A stretch of DNA of 64,000 nt from Chitinophagaceae bacterium. GTDB lineage: Bacteria; Bacteroidota; Bacteroidia; Chitinophagales; Chitinophagaceae. The notes beneath the pieces were generated by a model that saw nothing but the letters and a program-made list of their open reading frames with translations, did not search any database and was not told the origin of the DNA. Made by a program: the position numbers and the translations under genes. The stretch's first letter is position 1. Every line of letters begins with the position of its first letter. The DNA lies in assembly GCA_023957155.1 (NCBI GenBank), contig JAMLHK010000002.1:1-64000 (forward strand), given 5' to 3'. This document shows positions 8,720 through 16,793 of the stretch, one piece after another.

Positions 8720-11092
8720 ATGTATTTTGGGTTCCCGCTGTTTTTATCACTTTGTTTGCTATGCTGTTTCTCCGCTCTGTCGCAGGAAAAGGAGAATGAG
8801 CTTATCCTATTGGCTGAGGCGGCGGATGCATTTAACCTGTCTTTCAAAAATGCCGACTCTGCGATGTTATTAGCTGGTAAAATATTAACGGAGGCGGAGG
8901 AACAAAACAGTAAAGAAGCGGTGTCCGGTGCATACAATGCTATCGGTTGGGCATTTATGCATAAAGGGCACCTGGATTCTTCTATCCTATACCTGCAAAA
9001 ATCGCTGCAGGGATACAGGGATATTCAGTCTGATAAAGATATTGTCCGTCTCAGCATTAATCTGGGGGAAGTGTTTACAAAAAAGAGTCAGTATGTGGCA
9101 GCCCTTCATCACCTGCTGGAAGGTGATTCTTTAAGTGTGGCTTTGAACGATATTCCTTTACAGACAGATATTAAGCGGCAACTGGCGATCGTATACAGGG
9201 AGTCGGGCGATGATTTGCAGTCATCCCGCTATTTTCAGCAGGCCTTAGCGGGCTTTGAACAAATGGGTGATCATTTCCGTTATACCAATACCTCTGTCAG
9301 CCTGAGTATCCTTTACCGAAAGATGGCATTGCCCGATAGCAGTCTGTTTGTTTTGGAACGAAGCCTGGCGCTGGCAAAGAAGCACAATGGTACATTATAC
9401 CAGGAAGCGATGATAGAAGAGAATATAGGAGAAACCTATTTTAGTAAACAGCAATTTGCAAAGGCGTTGTTGCATTTTCAAAAAGCCTACCGCTTCTTTC
9501 ATCAATTAGGCAACCAGGCAGACCTGGGTTATGAGGCATTGTCCATTGGTAAAACACTTGCTGCTTTACACCGGCATGCGGAGGCAGAGACCTACCTGCT
9601 ACAGTCGTATGCGATAAATGAATCCCTGATGATGATCAATTATCAGCATGACGCCTCCCACGAACTTGCTTCATTGTATGAACATCGGGGCGACTGGAAA
9701 AACGCCCATTACTATTTACGGAAGGCCAACACATTAAAGGATTCACTCGATCTTTCGGCACAGCTGGCAAAAATCGCTGAGCTGAAAGCCGTCTATAAAT
9801 CGGAAAAGCAGGAACGGGAGATGGCGCTATTAAAAACAAAGCATGAGCTTACTCAATCCCATGCCGCAAGAGCCACTCTGCTGCAATATATATTTATTCT
9901 TCTTTTTATTGCGGCCGCGGCAATTGCCTGGCTGCTGGCGTACAGAATAAGGATGAAAAATAAGCAGGAACAGATAAAGGAGCAGGAGCGTATAACGCAT
10001 GAACTGGAAGATGAACGTATACTCAACCTGTTTGCCGTATCACTGTATGGTAGAAATACGGTAGATGATATATTGTGGGATATTGCCCATAACTGTTTTC
10101 TGTTAATGCATTTTGAAGATTGTGTAGTTTACAAAGTGGATAAAGAAAGGAAGGTGCTGGTGCAGGCAGCGGCGGAAGGTCCTAAAAGAATAGAAGACAA
10201 CCGCGCGATATTCAACCCCATTGAGATACCGATGGGTAAGGGAATTGTGGGTACGGTAGCGGTTACCGGAAAATCCGAAATTATTGCCGATACAGGTAAA
10301 GATGAACGGTATATTGCGGATGATGCAGTCAGGGCTGCTGAAATAACAATACCCATTTTTGTGGATGGAGAGATTTTTGGGGTCATAGATTCAGAGCATT
10401 TTCAGAAGAATTTTTATACACAAAGGCATTTGGTCTTATTGCAAAAAATTGCTGCTGTCTGCTCGGAGCGCCTGGTTAAACTGCTGGCGGAGGAAAAGCT
10501 GAGAGGTGTTATTGCACGTGATCTTCACGATGAAATGGGCTCTACCCTCACCAGCATCCACGTTCTGAGCAACCTTGCCATCACACAGCAAAAAGAAACG
10601 AAAACGCCTTACCTGGAAAAAATAAAGGAATACACAGGTAACATGATGGAGACCATGAGCGATATCATCTGGGCAGTGAACCCGCAACATGATACCGTGG
10701 AAAGACTGCTGCTGCGAATGAAGGAGTTCTCTGTGGAATTACTGGAGCCGGCAGGCATGACCTGTCATTTTTCCATTGAAGGAGTACACAATGCCCCTGC
10801 GCTGCAAGCGGAAGAGAGAAAGTTCCTCTACCTTATTTTTAAAGAGGCGCTCAACAATGCGGTGAAATACAGCAGGGCCGGCATTGTTGATGTTGCAATA
10901 GCCGAAAGCGGGGGATTTCTTCGTATGACCATTACCGATAACGGGGTGGGTTTTGATCCAGGTTCCGTTAGTGGAGGTAATGGGTTGACGAATATGCGAT
11001 CCCGTGCCAAAGCGATCGGGGCGCGGCTGGATATCCGCTCTGCACCGGGGGAAGGAACAGTGGTAACACTGGAGAAACGCATCACATCATAA
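8720..11092 (+). CDS. TPR-GAF sensor histidine kinase (NarX/HisKA_3 type)
   Basis: A 790-residue membrane sensor kinase. A signal peptide (about 1-22, ending LSQE) leads into a periplasmic set of tetratricopeptide repeats (about 35-360), then a coiled coil, one membrane helix (about 388-410), a GAF domain (about 445-590), a HisKA_3 dimerisation domain with phospho-acceptor His603 in RDLHDEMGS, and a HATPase domain with N box EALNNAVKYS and G motifs DNGVGFDPG and GNGLTNMRSRA. TPR plus GAF suggests two inputs, one periplasmic and one cytosolic. The response regulator follows after 61 bp. Ligands are unknown. Confidence 0.92.
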   Translation: MYFGFPLFLSLCLLCCFSALSQEKENELILLAEAADAFNLSFKNADSAMLLAGKILTEAEEQNSKEAVSGAYNAIGWAFMHKGHLDSSILYLQKSLQGYRDIQSDKDIVRLSINLGEVFTKKSQYVAALHHLLEGDSLSVALNDIPLQTDIKRQLAIVYRESGDDLQSSRYFQQALAGFEQMGDHFRYTNTSVSLSILYRKMALPDSSLFVLERSLALAKKHNGTLYQEAMIEENIGETYFSKQQFAKALLHFQKAYRFFHQLGNQADLGYEALSIGKTLAALHRHAEAETYLLQSYAINESLMMINYQHDASHELASLYEHRGDWKNAHYYLRKANTLKDSLDLSAQLAKIAELKAVYKSEKQEREMALLKTKHELTQSHAARATLLQYIFILLFIAAAAIAWLLAYRIRMKNKQEQIKEQERITHELEDERILNLFAVSLYGRNTVDDILWDIAHNCFLLMHFEDCVVYKVDKERKVLVQAAAEGPKRIEDNRAIFNPIEIPMGKGIVGTVAVTGKSEIIADTGKDERYIADDAVRAAEITIPIFVDGEIFGVIDSEHFQKNFYTQRHLVLLQKIAAVCSERLVKLLAEEKLRGVIARDLHDEMGSTLTSIHVLSNLAITQQKETKTPYLEKIKEYTGNMMETMSDIIWAVNPQHDTVERLLLRMKEFSVELLEPAGMTCHFSIEGVHNAPALQAEERKFLYLIFKEALNNAVKYSRAGIVDVAIAESGGFLRMTITDNGVGFDPGSVSGGNGLTNMRSRAKAIGARLDIRSAPGEGTVVTLEKRITS

Positions 11093-11153
11093 GGGTATAG
11101 CGGGGAAAACATACAGATAGTAAATTGCATTTTTCAAGCGGAAACAAATATCC

Positions 11154-11789
11154 ATGCAGGTAAACATACTGATATATGAAGACAACGATAACCTGCGCGA
11201 GACTTTGTGTTATATGTTGACGCTCGTGGAAGATCACAGGGTATGCGGCGCGTTCCGGAACTGCATACAGGCAGAGGAACAGGTAAAAACCCTGCAGCCC
11301 GATGTTATACTGATGGACATAGACATGCCGGGAATGACCGGTATAGAAGCGGTAAAAAGAATACGGAAGTTCAATACCACCGTACAGGTGCTGATGCTTA
11401 CCATTTTTGATGATAACAACCATGTATTTGATGCAATCTACGCCGGTGCCAACGGCTACCTGCTCAAAAAGTCTGTTTCCGAGAAGCTGGTGCCGGCCAT
11501 AAAAGAAGTGCTGGAAGGCGGAGCCCCCATGACACCCGCTATCGCCCGGAAAGTGATCGGCATCATGCAGGAGTCTGCAGGCAGTACACCCCCCGATTAT
11601 AGTCTCACCGCAAGAGAAACAGAGATACTGCGGTCTCTGTCCCAGGGTAACAGCTACAAGATGATAGCCGCAGAGTTTTATATCAGCATTGATACCGTGC
11701 GCACCCATATCAAAAGAATTTATGAAAAGCTGCACGTGAACTCGCAGATTGAGGCAGTAAGTAAGGCGCTGAATGAAAAGCTGGTATAA
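11154..11789 (+). CDS. NarL/FixJ-type response regulator
   Basis: A 211-residue DNA-binding response regulator. The receiver domain (about 3-120) has the acidic pair Glu9/Asp10, phospho-acceptor Asp55 in LMDIDMPG and the conserved lysine in YLLKKS. The LuxR-type helix-turn-helix (about 147-208) has LTARETEIL and SIDTVRTHIKRIYEKLHV. It lies 61 bp after the cognate-looking HisKA_3 kinase, so the two are almost certainly a phosphorelay pair. Candidate targets are the two lipoprotein genes just downstream, which share an unusual upstream element; that link is inference. Confidence 0.93.
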   Translation: MQVNILIYEDNDNLRETLCYMLTLVEDHRVCGAFRNCIQAEEQVKTLQPDVILMDIDMPGMTGIEAVKRIRKFNTTVQVLMLTIFDDNNHVFDAIYAGANGYLLKKSVSEKLVPAIKEVLEGGAPMTPAIARKVIGIMQESAGSTPPDYSLTARETEILRSLSQGNSYKMIAAEFYISIDTVRTHIKRIYEKLHVNSQIEAVSKALNEKLV

Positions 11790-11874
11790 CGCCTTTCGGC
11801 TGCTTTCCGTTCAGTTGTGTTTCCTCACGCAACCTTGCAGCCAGCTATTGTATGCCGTCAATTTCCCGGGATAG

Positions 11875-11921
11875 TCACATCATTACGGTATTGCATAAAT
11901 GCCGTTATCTGCTCAATTTAG
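11875..11921 (+). promoter_or_regulatory. Shared upstream element, copy 1
   Basis: TCACATCATTACGGTATTG (11875-11893) and AATTTAGC starting at 11915 lie before the lipoprotein gene at 11945. The same two blocks, with the identical 40-bp offset, lie before the second lipoprotein gene (12736 and 12776). TATTG and AATTTAG sit at about the spacing of -33 and -7 boxes, so the element probably contains the promoter plus a regulator site. Confidence 0.55.
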
Positions 11922-11944
11922 CGTCACAATAATTTAGGAAAAAG

Positions 11945-12628
11945 ATGAAAAAATTAACTAATACACTGCGGGTACTCCTGGCGGTATTCATTTGCCAGTT
12001 GATGCTGGCGGCCTCCTGTAAAAAGGAAGACCAGGATACAGGAGGACTGCCGCGGGACGTGCAAAAATTCAATGGCGTTTATATTGACCCGGATGCCCGC
12101 CTGAACCCCTCGATAACGGAGCATCGTTACATAGAGTTCGATGGATGGTTTGCCCGCCGGAAAAGCGGTCATATTTTAGACCCCGAACACATGCGCCTTG
12201 TTGTAAACGAGTCGAAAGGAAAGGTATTTATTAAAACTGCTAATTTGCCGCCGGGGTCGGGTCCTATTCCGGGACCATCGCTATCGTCCAGTCAACATGC
12301 GCGGCTGCTGTATGTAGAGGTTGACAACAAGAGAATTTATTTCAGATATTATGTCCAGGACCAGTCGCACAGGGCGCTTCACGCAGACGATAATGTACAG
12401 ATGGGTGGAGAACAACGTATGTTACAAAAAGAAAACCATTGGATCATACATGATCTCTCCAGGAACAACGACTTCGCGGTGGTGGCTATAGAAAGCGCTT
12501 TCGAGCGGGGATGGTTTATCATGAACGCTCCCACCTTAAACGGCGATAACCGGATAAGGCTTATGGAGCGAACCGCTGAAAATGCCACCAAATGGCAAAT
12601 ACATAAACCCCCTGGCTTCGTATTCTAA
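11945..12628 (+). CDS. Putative lipoprotein of unknown function
   Basis: A 227-residue protein with a lipoprotein signal peptide: a charged start, a hydrophobic core and LAASC followed by KKED, so it is predicted to be lipidated at about Cys25 and exported. I do not recognise the domain. The mature part is rich in aromatic and charged residues with no membrane helix. It ends in a region with WQIHKPPG. It follows the kinase/regulator pair and shares its upstream element with the next lipoprotein gene. A good terminator (12670-12690) follows, so it is likely a single-gene transcript. Confidence 0.75.
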   Translation: MKKLTNTLRVLLAVFICQLMLAASCKKEDQDTGGLPRDVQKFNGVYIDPDARLNPSITEHRYIEFDGWFARRKSGHILDPEHMRLVVNESKGKVFIKTANLPPGSGPIPGPSLSSSQHARLLYVEVDNKRIYFRYYVQDQSHRALHADDNVQMGGEQRMLQKENHWIIHDLSRNNDFAVVAIESAFERGWFIMNAPTLNGDNRIRLMERTAENATKWQIHKPPGFVF

Positions 12629-12669
12629 TACCGGGATTTTATTTCTTATCAACAACGGGTGCTGTACAG

Positions 12670-12698
12670 CCCTGCCTGCGGGCAGGGTTTGTTTTTGT
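12670..12698 (+). terminator. Rho-independent terminator
   Basis: CCCTGCC (12670-12676) pairs with GGCAGGG (12681-12687) across a 4-nt loop, followed by TTTGTTTTTGT. It ends the transcript of the lipoprotein gene at 11945-12628. Confidence 0.8.
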
Positions 12699-12735
12699 GG
12701 AGTCATTTATTTGTTTCGCCACGGCCATATCCCTA

Positions 12736-12782
12736 TCACATCATTACGGTATTGTATAGCTGCAGTTGGTTTGCGAATTTAG
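12736..12782 (+). promoter_or_regulatory. Shared upstream element, copy 2
   Basis: Identical 19-mer TCACATCATTACGGTATTG (12736-12754) and AATTTAGC from 12776, with the same 40-bp offset as copy 1. It precedes the frameshifted TIG-domain lipoprotein gene (start 12854) by about 70 bp. Confidence 0.55.
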
Positions 12783-12853
12783 CATTGCGATAGTTGCTTA
12801 TCAAACAGCAAAGCCGCAGATAATTTTCATTTACCCATACAAACGATAATATT

Positions 12854-13955
12854 ATGAAACAGCAGTTTTGGAGATCATCCGTTATATGCACCCTCCTGCT
12901 TTGCCTTGCAGCAGGCTTCAACAGTTGTAAAAAAAGATACCGATCCCCAGGACGATGATGGTAGTGGCGGTGGCAATGGTGGCGGTGGCGCCTCATCCGT
13001 GAAGATCACGGGATACACCCCCCAAAAGCCCATATGGGGCGATGTAATAGAGATCACCGGTGAAAGCTTTGCCGCTAAAGTGGAAGACGTAGAGGTCTGG
13101 TTCCCGGGAATGTATACCCAGGGCAATGAAGCTAAGGGGGAAGTGCTCGAGGCTTCACCCACCAAATTGAAAGTAAGAACACGGTACAACACAGAGCAAC
13201 GGGACGGTTATGAATATCCGACTGCCAATAGTGCAACCAGCTCCATTGTAGTGAAAGTAAAAGGCAAGACTGAATACAGCACGGAACAGCACTATATCCA
13301 GTACAAGGCTGTTCCGTTCATTAACGCCGGCAATGGCGTCCGGCCCGAAACAGGAGGCACAGGAGCGATGATCTGGCCCGGCGAAAAATTCCAGGTGATC
13401 GGCAAGGGGTTCGGTGTCACCAAGACAGAAGGAATCCTCAAGATCAATGGGGTGGAGGCTGTTATTGATTCCGTATGGGGAAACGAACCGCAGGTATTTG
13501 GCGAAGGAAGCACGAATATGATGGCTACGTTCCCGCTGGCGGTGGCCAAACCGCAACCTGGGGGAGTACAGGGCCAACAGGATTATACGGTTGAATATAG
13601 CAGGAACGGGCGTTCTTACGTCCGCAAAATGCGCGGACATGCCATGCCGCTGATCACTATCTCAGGAAACACCCTGAAGGGCTTGTATAACAACACCGAT
13701 CATATTACCGACTTCACGATTACCGGAGAAAACCTTTACCCCACGGAGATACAGTTCCGGAGTATTACAGCGGGCGGACCGAATTTTACCGTAGCTGTGA
13801 CGGGCGCAGGTCTGGGAGCTAAAAGCGTTACGGCTTCTGTTCCGCTTGCCCTGATGTTTCCTCATGGGGGAAGGCAATATGGTGTCAGGTTGTATGAGCC
13901 TACAATGGACCAGGGTTTTTCATTGAATACGGTTATCTACGTTACGCCTAATTAG
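12854..13955 (+). CDS. IPT/TIG-domain lipoprotein, frameshifted at an A7 tract
   Basis: The ATG at 12854 opens a lipoprotein signal peptide (LLLCLAAGFNSCKK) that runs into a stop after 34 codons. The frame from about 12921 to 13955 carries the rest of the protein. The shift lies at seven A residues (12929-12935): six A would give SCKKDTDPQDDD and one continuous frame of 366 residues. After a Gly/Asp-rich linker, the mature protein has about three IPT/TIG-like beta domains (ITGYTPQKPIWGDVIEITG, WPGEKFQVIGKGFG, FTITGENLYP). Without slippage, the part read from the internal ATG-less frame would lack an export signal. It may be a sequencing error, phase variation or slippage-dependent expression. 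Confidence 0.75.
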
Positions 13956-13998
13956 TTTAAGGTTTGCGATCGGCAACCCGATGCAGGAGGGTCAGCCG

Positions 13999-14035
13999 CA
14001 AACCGGTCGATACGTGCGAGGGTCAGACCGGTTTG
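13999..14035 (+). terminator. Hairpin after the TIG lipoprotein gene
   Basis: CAAACCGGTC (13999-14008) pairs perfectly with GACCGGTTTG (14026-14035) over a 17-nt spacer. The following TTATAG is only a weak U tract, so it may stabilise the 3' end rather than terminate alone. Confidence 0.5.
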
Positions 14036-14041
14036 TTATAG

Positions 14042-14278
14042 TGATGTTTCGGTGGTGAGCCATCTTATGGCTTTTGCCGCAGAGAGGAGCCGGCTGAACC
14101 ACAGTATTGAAGAGGTGAAGCTGCATAAGTGAGGATTTCAGGTCTCAGGTTTCAGGTTGCAAGTTGCAGGGTAGAGGTTAAAAGGTCAGTAGTCAGTGGT
14201 GAGTAGTGAGTAGTGAGTGGCTGAAAGTTCGTTTAGTGTCAGGAAGTTTGCAGTTTGTAGTTTGGGAGTTTATAGTTT
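14042..14278 (+). pseudogene. 3' fragment of a Gfo/Idh gene; right copy of the direct repeat
   Basis: The fragment encodes the same last 29 residues as the intact oxidoreductase (DVSVVSHLMAFAAERSRL onward to KLHK) and the stop, then about 145 bp of matching non-coding DNA. There is no start or upstream coding sequence. Four base differences in the coding part are all silent (CTC/CTT, GCG/GCA, CGG/AGG, AGC/AGT). That pattern suggests the fragment was recently cut from a functional homologous gene rather than slowly decaying. Confidence 0.85.
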
Positions 14279-14549
14279 ATAGTTTATAGTGGCATAATAC
14301 TGAAAAATAGTTGGTAAAATCCTTTGAAAGCTAGAGCCGTAAAGGATTTGATGGAAGTTTACAGAAACCTGTCTGCCGACAGGCAGGTCAACAAATCATA
14401 CCTGAGGTAAAGCATCAGGAACCAAAAGACAAATAACAAATAAAGTGCGAAGCCAGAAACTCTAAATCCTAAACGAAATGCAATCTCAAATTTCAAATCA
14501 TAAATTTCAATCTAAAGCTGATTGCCGGTAGCTGAAAGCTATCAGCCCC
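14279..14549. other. Intergenic DNA with short repeats
   Basis: No gene is visible. It contains a TTTATAGT run (14268-14290), an inverted repeat AAATCCTTT/AAAGGATTT (14317-14325, 14341-14349), a short palindrome around 14369-14390 and the dispersed CTCAAATTTCAAATC motif near 14484. All look like the small intergenic repeats seen elsewhere in the window. Confidence 0.6.
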
Positions 14550-15314
14550 TCACACCTGTTTCACCCAGCTTGCTCCATAGTGCAGCAGCCGTTGTTCCAT
14601 TCGCTTATACACTTCTTGTTTCAGCGATGGTATATCTTCTACCGTTAAGCCCTGTACAGGTATTTCTTCCATAAAAACAGCCCTGCTTCTGCCCGGGGTC
14701 AGTGTAAATAATTTGCCGTAGGGCATCCTGTTAAATGAGTCGAGAAGAAGTACCGGTTTAACGGGAGTGCCCGTTTCAATGGCTATACGAAAAGCGCCAT
14801 CGAAAAATGATTTTAATGGCTTTCCCGTTTCATTAAATGTTCCTTCGGGAAATATTAAAATGGAAATTCCCTGTTGTAAAACGGCCTTGAGCTTAAGTAC
14901 GCTCCGGGAGCGGTCGTCAGGACTGCTGCGATTAACGGTTACTATGGCATTCTTATAGATATAGCCAAATACCGGGATACCTGCGGTTTCTTCTTTTCCT
15001 AAAGCACGTATAGGTTGCCGGTAGGTTTTAACAACGATGGCTGCATCAAGAAAGGAAATATGGTTGCTTACAAAAATGTAGGACTTCTTTTTATCATGGG
15101 GCACTTCGTATATGTTTTTATGGAAAATGCCCGCCAGCGGGAACCATATATCACCCCAGATCATGCAAATGCGGTAGATGATATTCCCTCCCTGCAGCGG
15201 TCCGCGAAAAGAGGCTATGATTACAAAGGGGAAGATCATAAGCATCAGCAATACAAACAGCAGCATGGCATAGACATTATAGAGCCATCGGGATATAGCG
15301 GTTAAGGATTTCAT
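14550..15314 (-). CDS. plsC: 1-acyl-sn-glycerol-3-phosphate acyltransferase family protein
   Basis: A 254-residue membrane-associated acyltransferase that puts the second acyl chain on lysophosphatidic acid in phospholipid synthesis, or a related lysolipid acceptor. A hydrophobic N-terminal helix (about 12-35) is followed by the catalytic NHISFLD motif (HX4D) and FPEGTFNETGKPLKSF, the glycerol-phosphate-binding block. Length is typical. It is the last of a minus-strand group but separated by 43 bp from the DUF4258 gene upstream. A second, more divergent acyltransferase lies at 40634-41377, so the exact acceptor of each is uncertain. Confidence 0.87.
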   Translation of the reverse strand: MKSLTAISRWLYNVYAMLLFVLLMLMIFPFVIIASFRGPLQGGNIIYRICMIWGDIWFPLAGIFHKNIYEVPHDKKKSYIFVSNHISFLDAAIVVKTYRQPIRALGKEETAGIPVFGYIYKNAIVTVNRSSPDDRSRSVLKLKAVLQQGISILIFPEGTFNETGKPLKSFFDGAFRIAIETGTPVKPVLLLDSFNRMPYGKLFTLTPGRSRAVFMEEIPVQGLTVEDIPSLKQEVYKRMEQRLLHYGASWVKQV

Positions 15315-15357
15315 GAAGGGTTATCTATATGATATATCAAATTATCTTATAACAGGT

Positions 15358-15750
15358 TCAATTGCAGTGGCATTGCCACTCTGCGTCCATATCAATGCAG
15401 GTGATCACTACCATGCCACGCTTTGAAGGCGCAAAAACAATACGAACCTGCTGGTTGTCGCGGGTAATGCCTTCTAAAGCATACTTAGGATCAGGTTTTG
15501 CATCCGGGTCGCTTTTGTTGTAGTTGATCTTTCCTTTTTGCAGTATTTCCTGTACTTCACTTTCGTCTATATGCCGGCAATCCATTCTGCAGCGGGCGTG
15601 GCGGGTATAGATGAGGGGAGTAAGTGCCCGGTTAAAGTACTCCTCTTTTCCGGCATGGTCCGGTGTTACCCGGTTGCTGAAATAGAGCCAGGAAAATATT
15701 GCACCTGTCAGCAATACAATAAGATAGCCGGTAATACGTCCCTGCTTCAT
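15358..15750 (-). CDS. DUF4258 domain protein, membrane anchored
   Basis: A 130-residue protein with an N-terminal membrane helix (about 8-24) and a DUF4258-like domain (about 48-125) with YTRHARCRMDCRHIDESEV and a central beta-rich part. It has a Cys-rich end (WQCHCN). DUF4258 proteins are small and of unknown function; some resemble toxin folds. The start codon overlaps the stop of the upstream SirB1-like gene by 4 bp (ATGA type), so the two are translationally coupled. Confidence 0.7.
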   Translation of the reverse strand: MKQGRITGYLIVLLTGAIFSWLYFSNRVTPDHAGKEEYFNRALTPLIYTRHARCRMDCRHIDESEVQEILQKGKINYNKSDPDAKPDPKYALEGITRDNQQVRIVFAPSKRGMVVITCIDMDAEWQCHCN

Positions 15751-16634
15751 AAGGCAGGGTTATCATGACTTAAAAGATCAGCCAGGATCAGCAGCTCTGT
15801 TTGTTTATGCAGTTTATCTTCCGTGTCGAAGCATTTGGCTAACTCTTCCAGTAAAAAATGAAGGATCATTTTTTGATCCAGGGGTTTAAAATAAGACGGG
15901 ATGAGCGGAATGCCCGTTTTGTTAAAATAGCTTTCCACATCCTTATGCGTGTATACATGACCGTTCATAGGGTCTATATAAAAATGGATATTGTCTTTAT
16001 TCTCCTTTTTAGGATTGAAGTAGTCGTATGAATTGTCAAAGTAAGCTAAAAGATACTGGCGTGGTATTTTAATGGCTTTTACGGGAATATCTAACAGCCC
16101 GCAGAGTAGCTGGTAGAGGATGCCGTTGATGATTGCGTTACCGCACCGGGTTTCCAGTACCCGGTTGATGAGAAATTCATCAGGGTGCTGGTAAGACACT
16201 TCGACTCCTTTGAATTTATAATAGCTGAAAAAAATACGGTTAAAGATATTTACCTGCTCCAGGGAAGTAAGATAGCTGTTAAGCTCAAGCCAGATATTGC
16301 GCTTGATTTTTTCTATTTCCTGGAGAACGGATATCTCTGCCATTTCGGGATATTGATATCTTGCCACCAGCAGCGCACCTTCCAGCAGCTCAGGTTGGGA
16401 AGACGTTGCATATACCGAAAACCGGGATTGCAGTTCGTGAAAGCGGAGCCGGTGTATCAGCAGGTCAATTTTTTGCTGGATGGTTTTATCGGGTGTGCTT
16501 TCCCATAATTGCTCCAGGTTTGGAATGATGGGTCTTCCATAGCTTACGATCCGGTTGCTGATGGTATCAAATACCTCGTGATCCGGGTCTTCTATAAGGT
16601 TCAATAATGCGTTTATTTCACTCGTTTCTTCCAT
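15747..16634 (-). CDS. SirB1/transglutaminase-like family protein
   Basis: A 295-residue cytosolic protein. The N-terminal third is helical, and the centre resembles the SirB1 (UPF0162) transglutaminase-like domain: LINRVLETRCGNAIINGIL corresponds to the family's R-x-GNPI-x-L block and precedes KAIKIPRQYLLAYFD. The enzymatic role of the family is not established. It shares a 4-bp overlap with the DUF4258 gene downstream, so they form an operon. The exact family assignment is moderately sure. Confidence 0.65.
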   Translation of the reverse strand: MEETSEINALLNLIEDPDHEVFDTISNRIVSYGRPIIPNLEQLWESTPDKTIQQKIDLLIHRLRFHELQSRFSVYATSSQPELLEGALLVARYQYPEMAEISVLQEIEKIKRNIWLELNSYLTSLEQVNIFNRIFFSYYKFKGVEVSYQHPDEFLINRVLETRCGNAIINGILYQLLCGLLDIPVKAIKIPRQYLLAYFDNSYDYFNPKKENKDNIHFYIDPMNGHVYTHKDVESYFNKTGIPLIPSYFKPLDQKMILHFLLEELAKCFDTEDKLHKQTELLILADLLSHDNPAL

Positions 16635-16793
16635 GCAAAATGTTGAATCCTGGATATCGTATAGACGAATGAACCCATTCGTTTATTGTTAGAGAATCGG
16701 GATAAATTTCGGGTGTGCAAACGGATATACCTTATTCTTTTTTCCACAGCAGGTGGACAAGTATGGAAAGCTGCGTATTGCAGCAATTCTTTT

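Noticed and set aside
11082-11735. A 217-codon antisense frame over the response regulator gene
   Set aside because: It mirrors the coding frame of an intact response regulator, has Cys/His/Tyr-rich composition typical of antisense translation and no start signal.
13155-13640. A 161-codon antisense frame in the TIG lipoprotein gene
   Set aside because: The sense frame shows clear IPT/TIG domains; the antisense translation has no recognisable pattern.
14317-14349. AAATCCTTT/AAAGGATTT hairpin as a terminator
   Set aside because: It lies inside a gene-free region after the repeat fragment, has no T run and does not follow any intact gene closely.
15747-16634. Calling the SirB1-like protein an active transglutaminase
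   Set aside because: The block resembles SirB1 rather than catalytic transglutaminases and a Cys-His-Asp triad cannot be placed with confidence.
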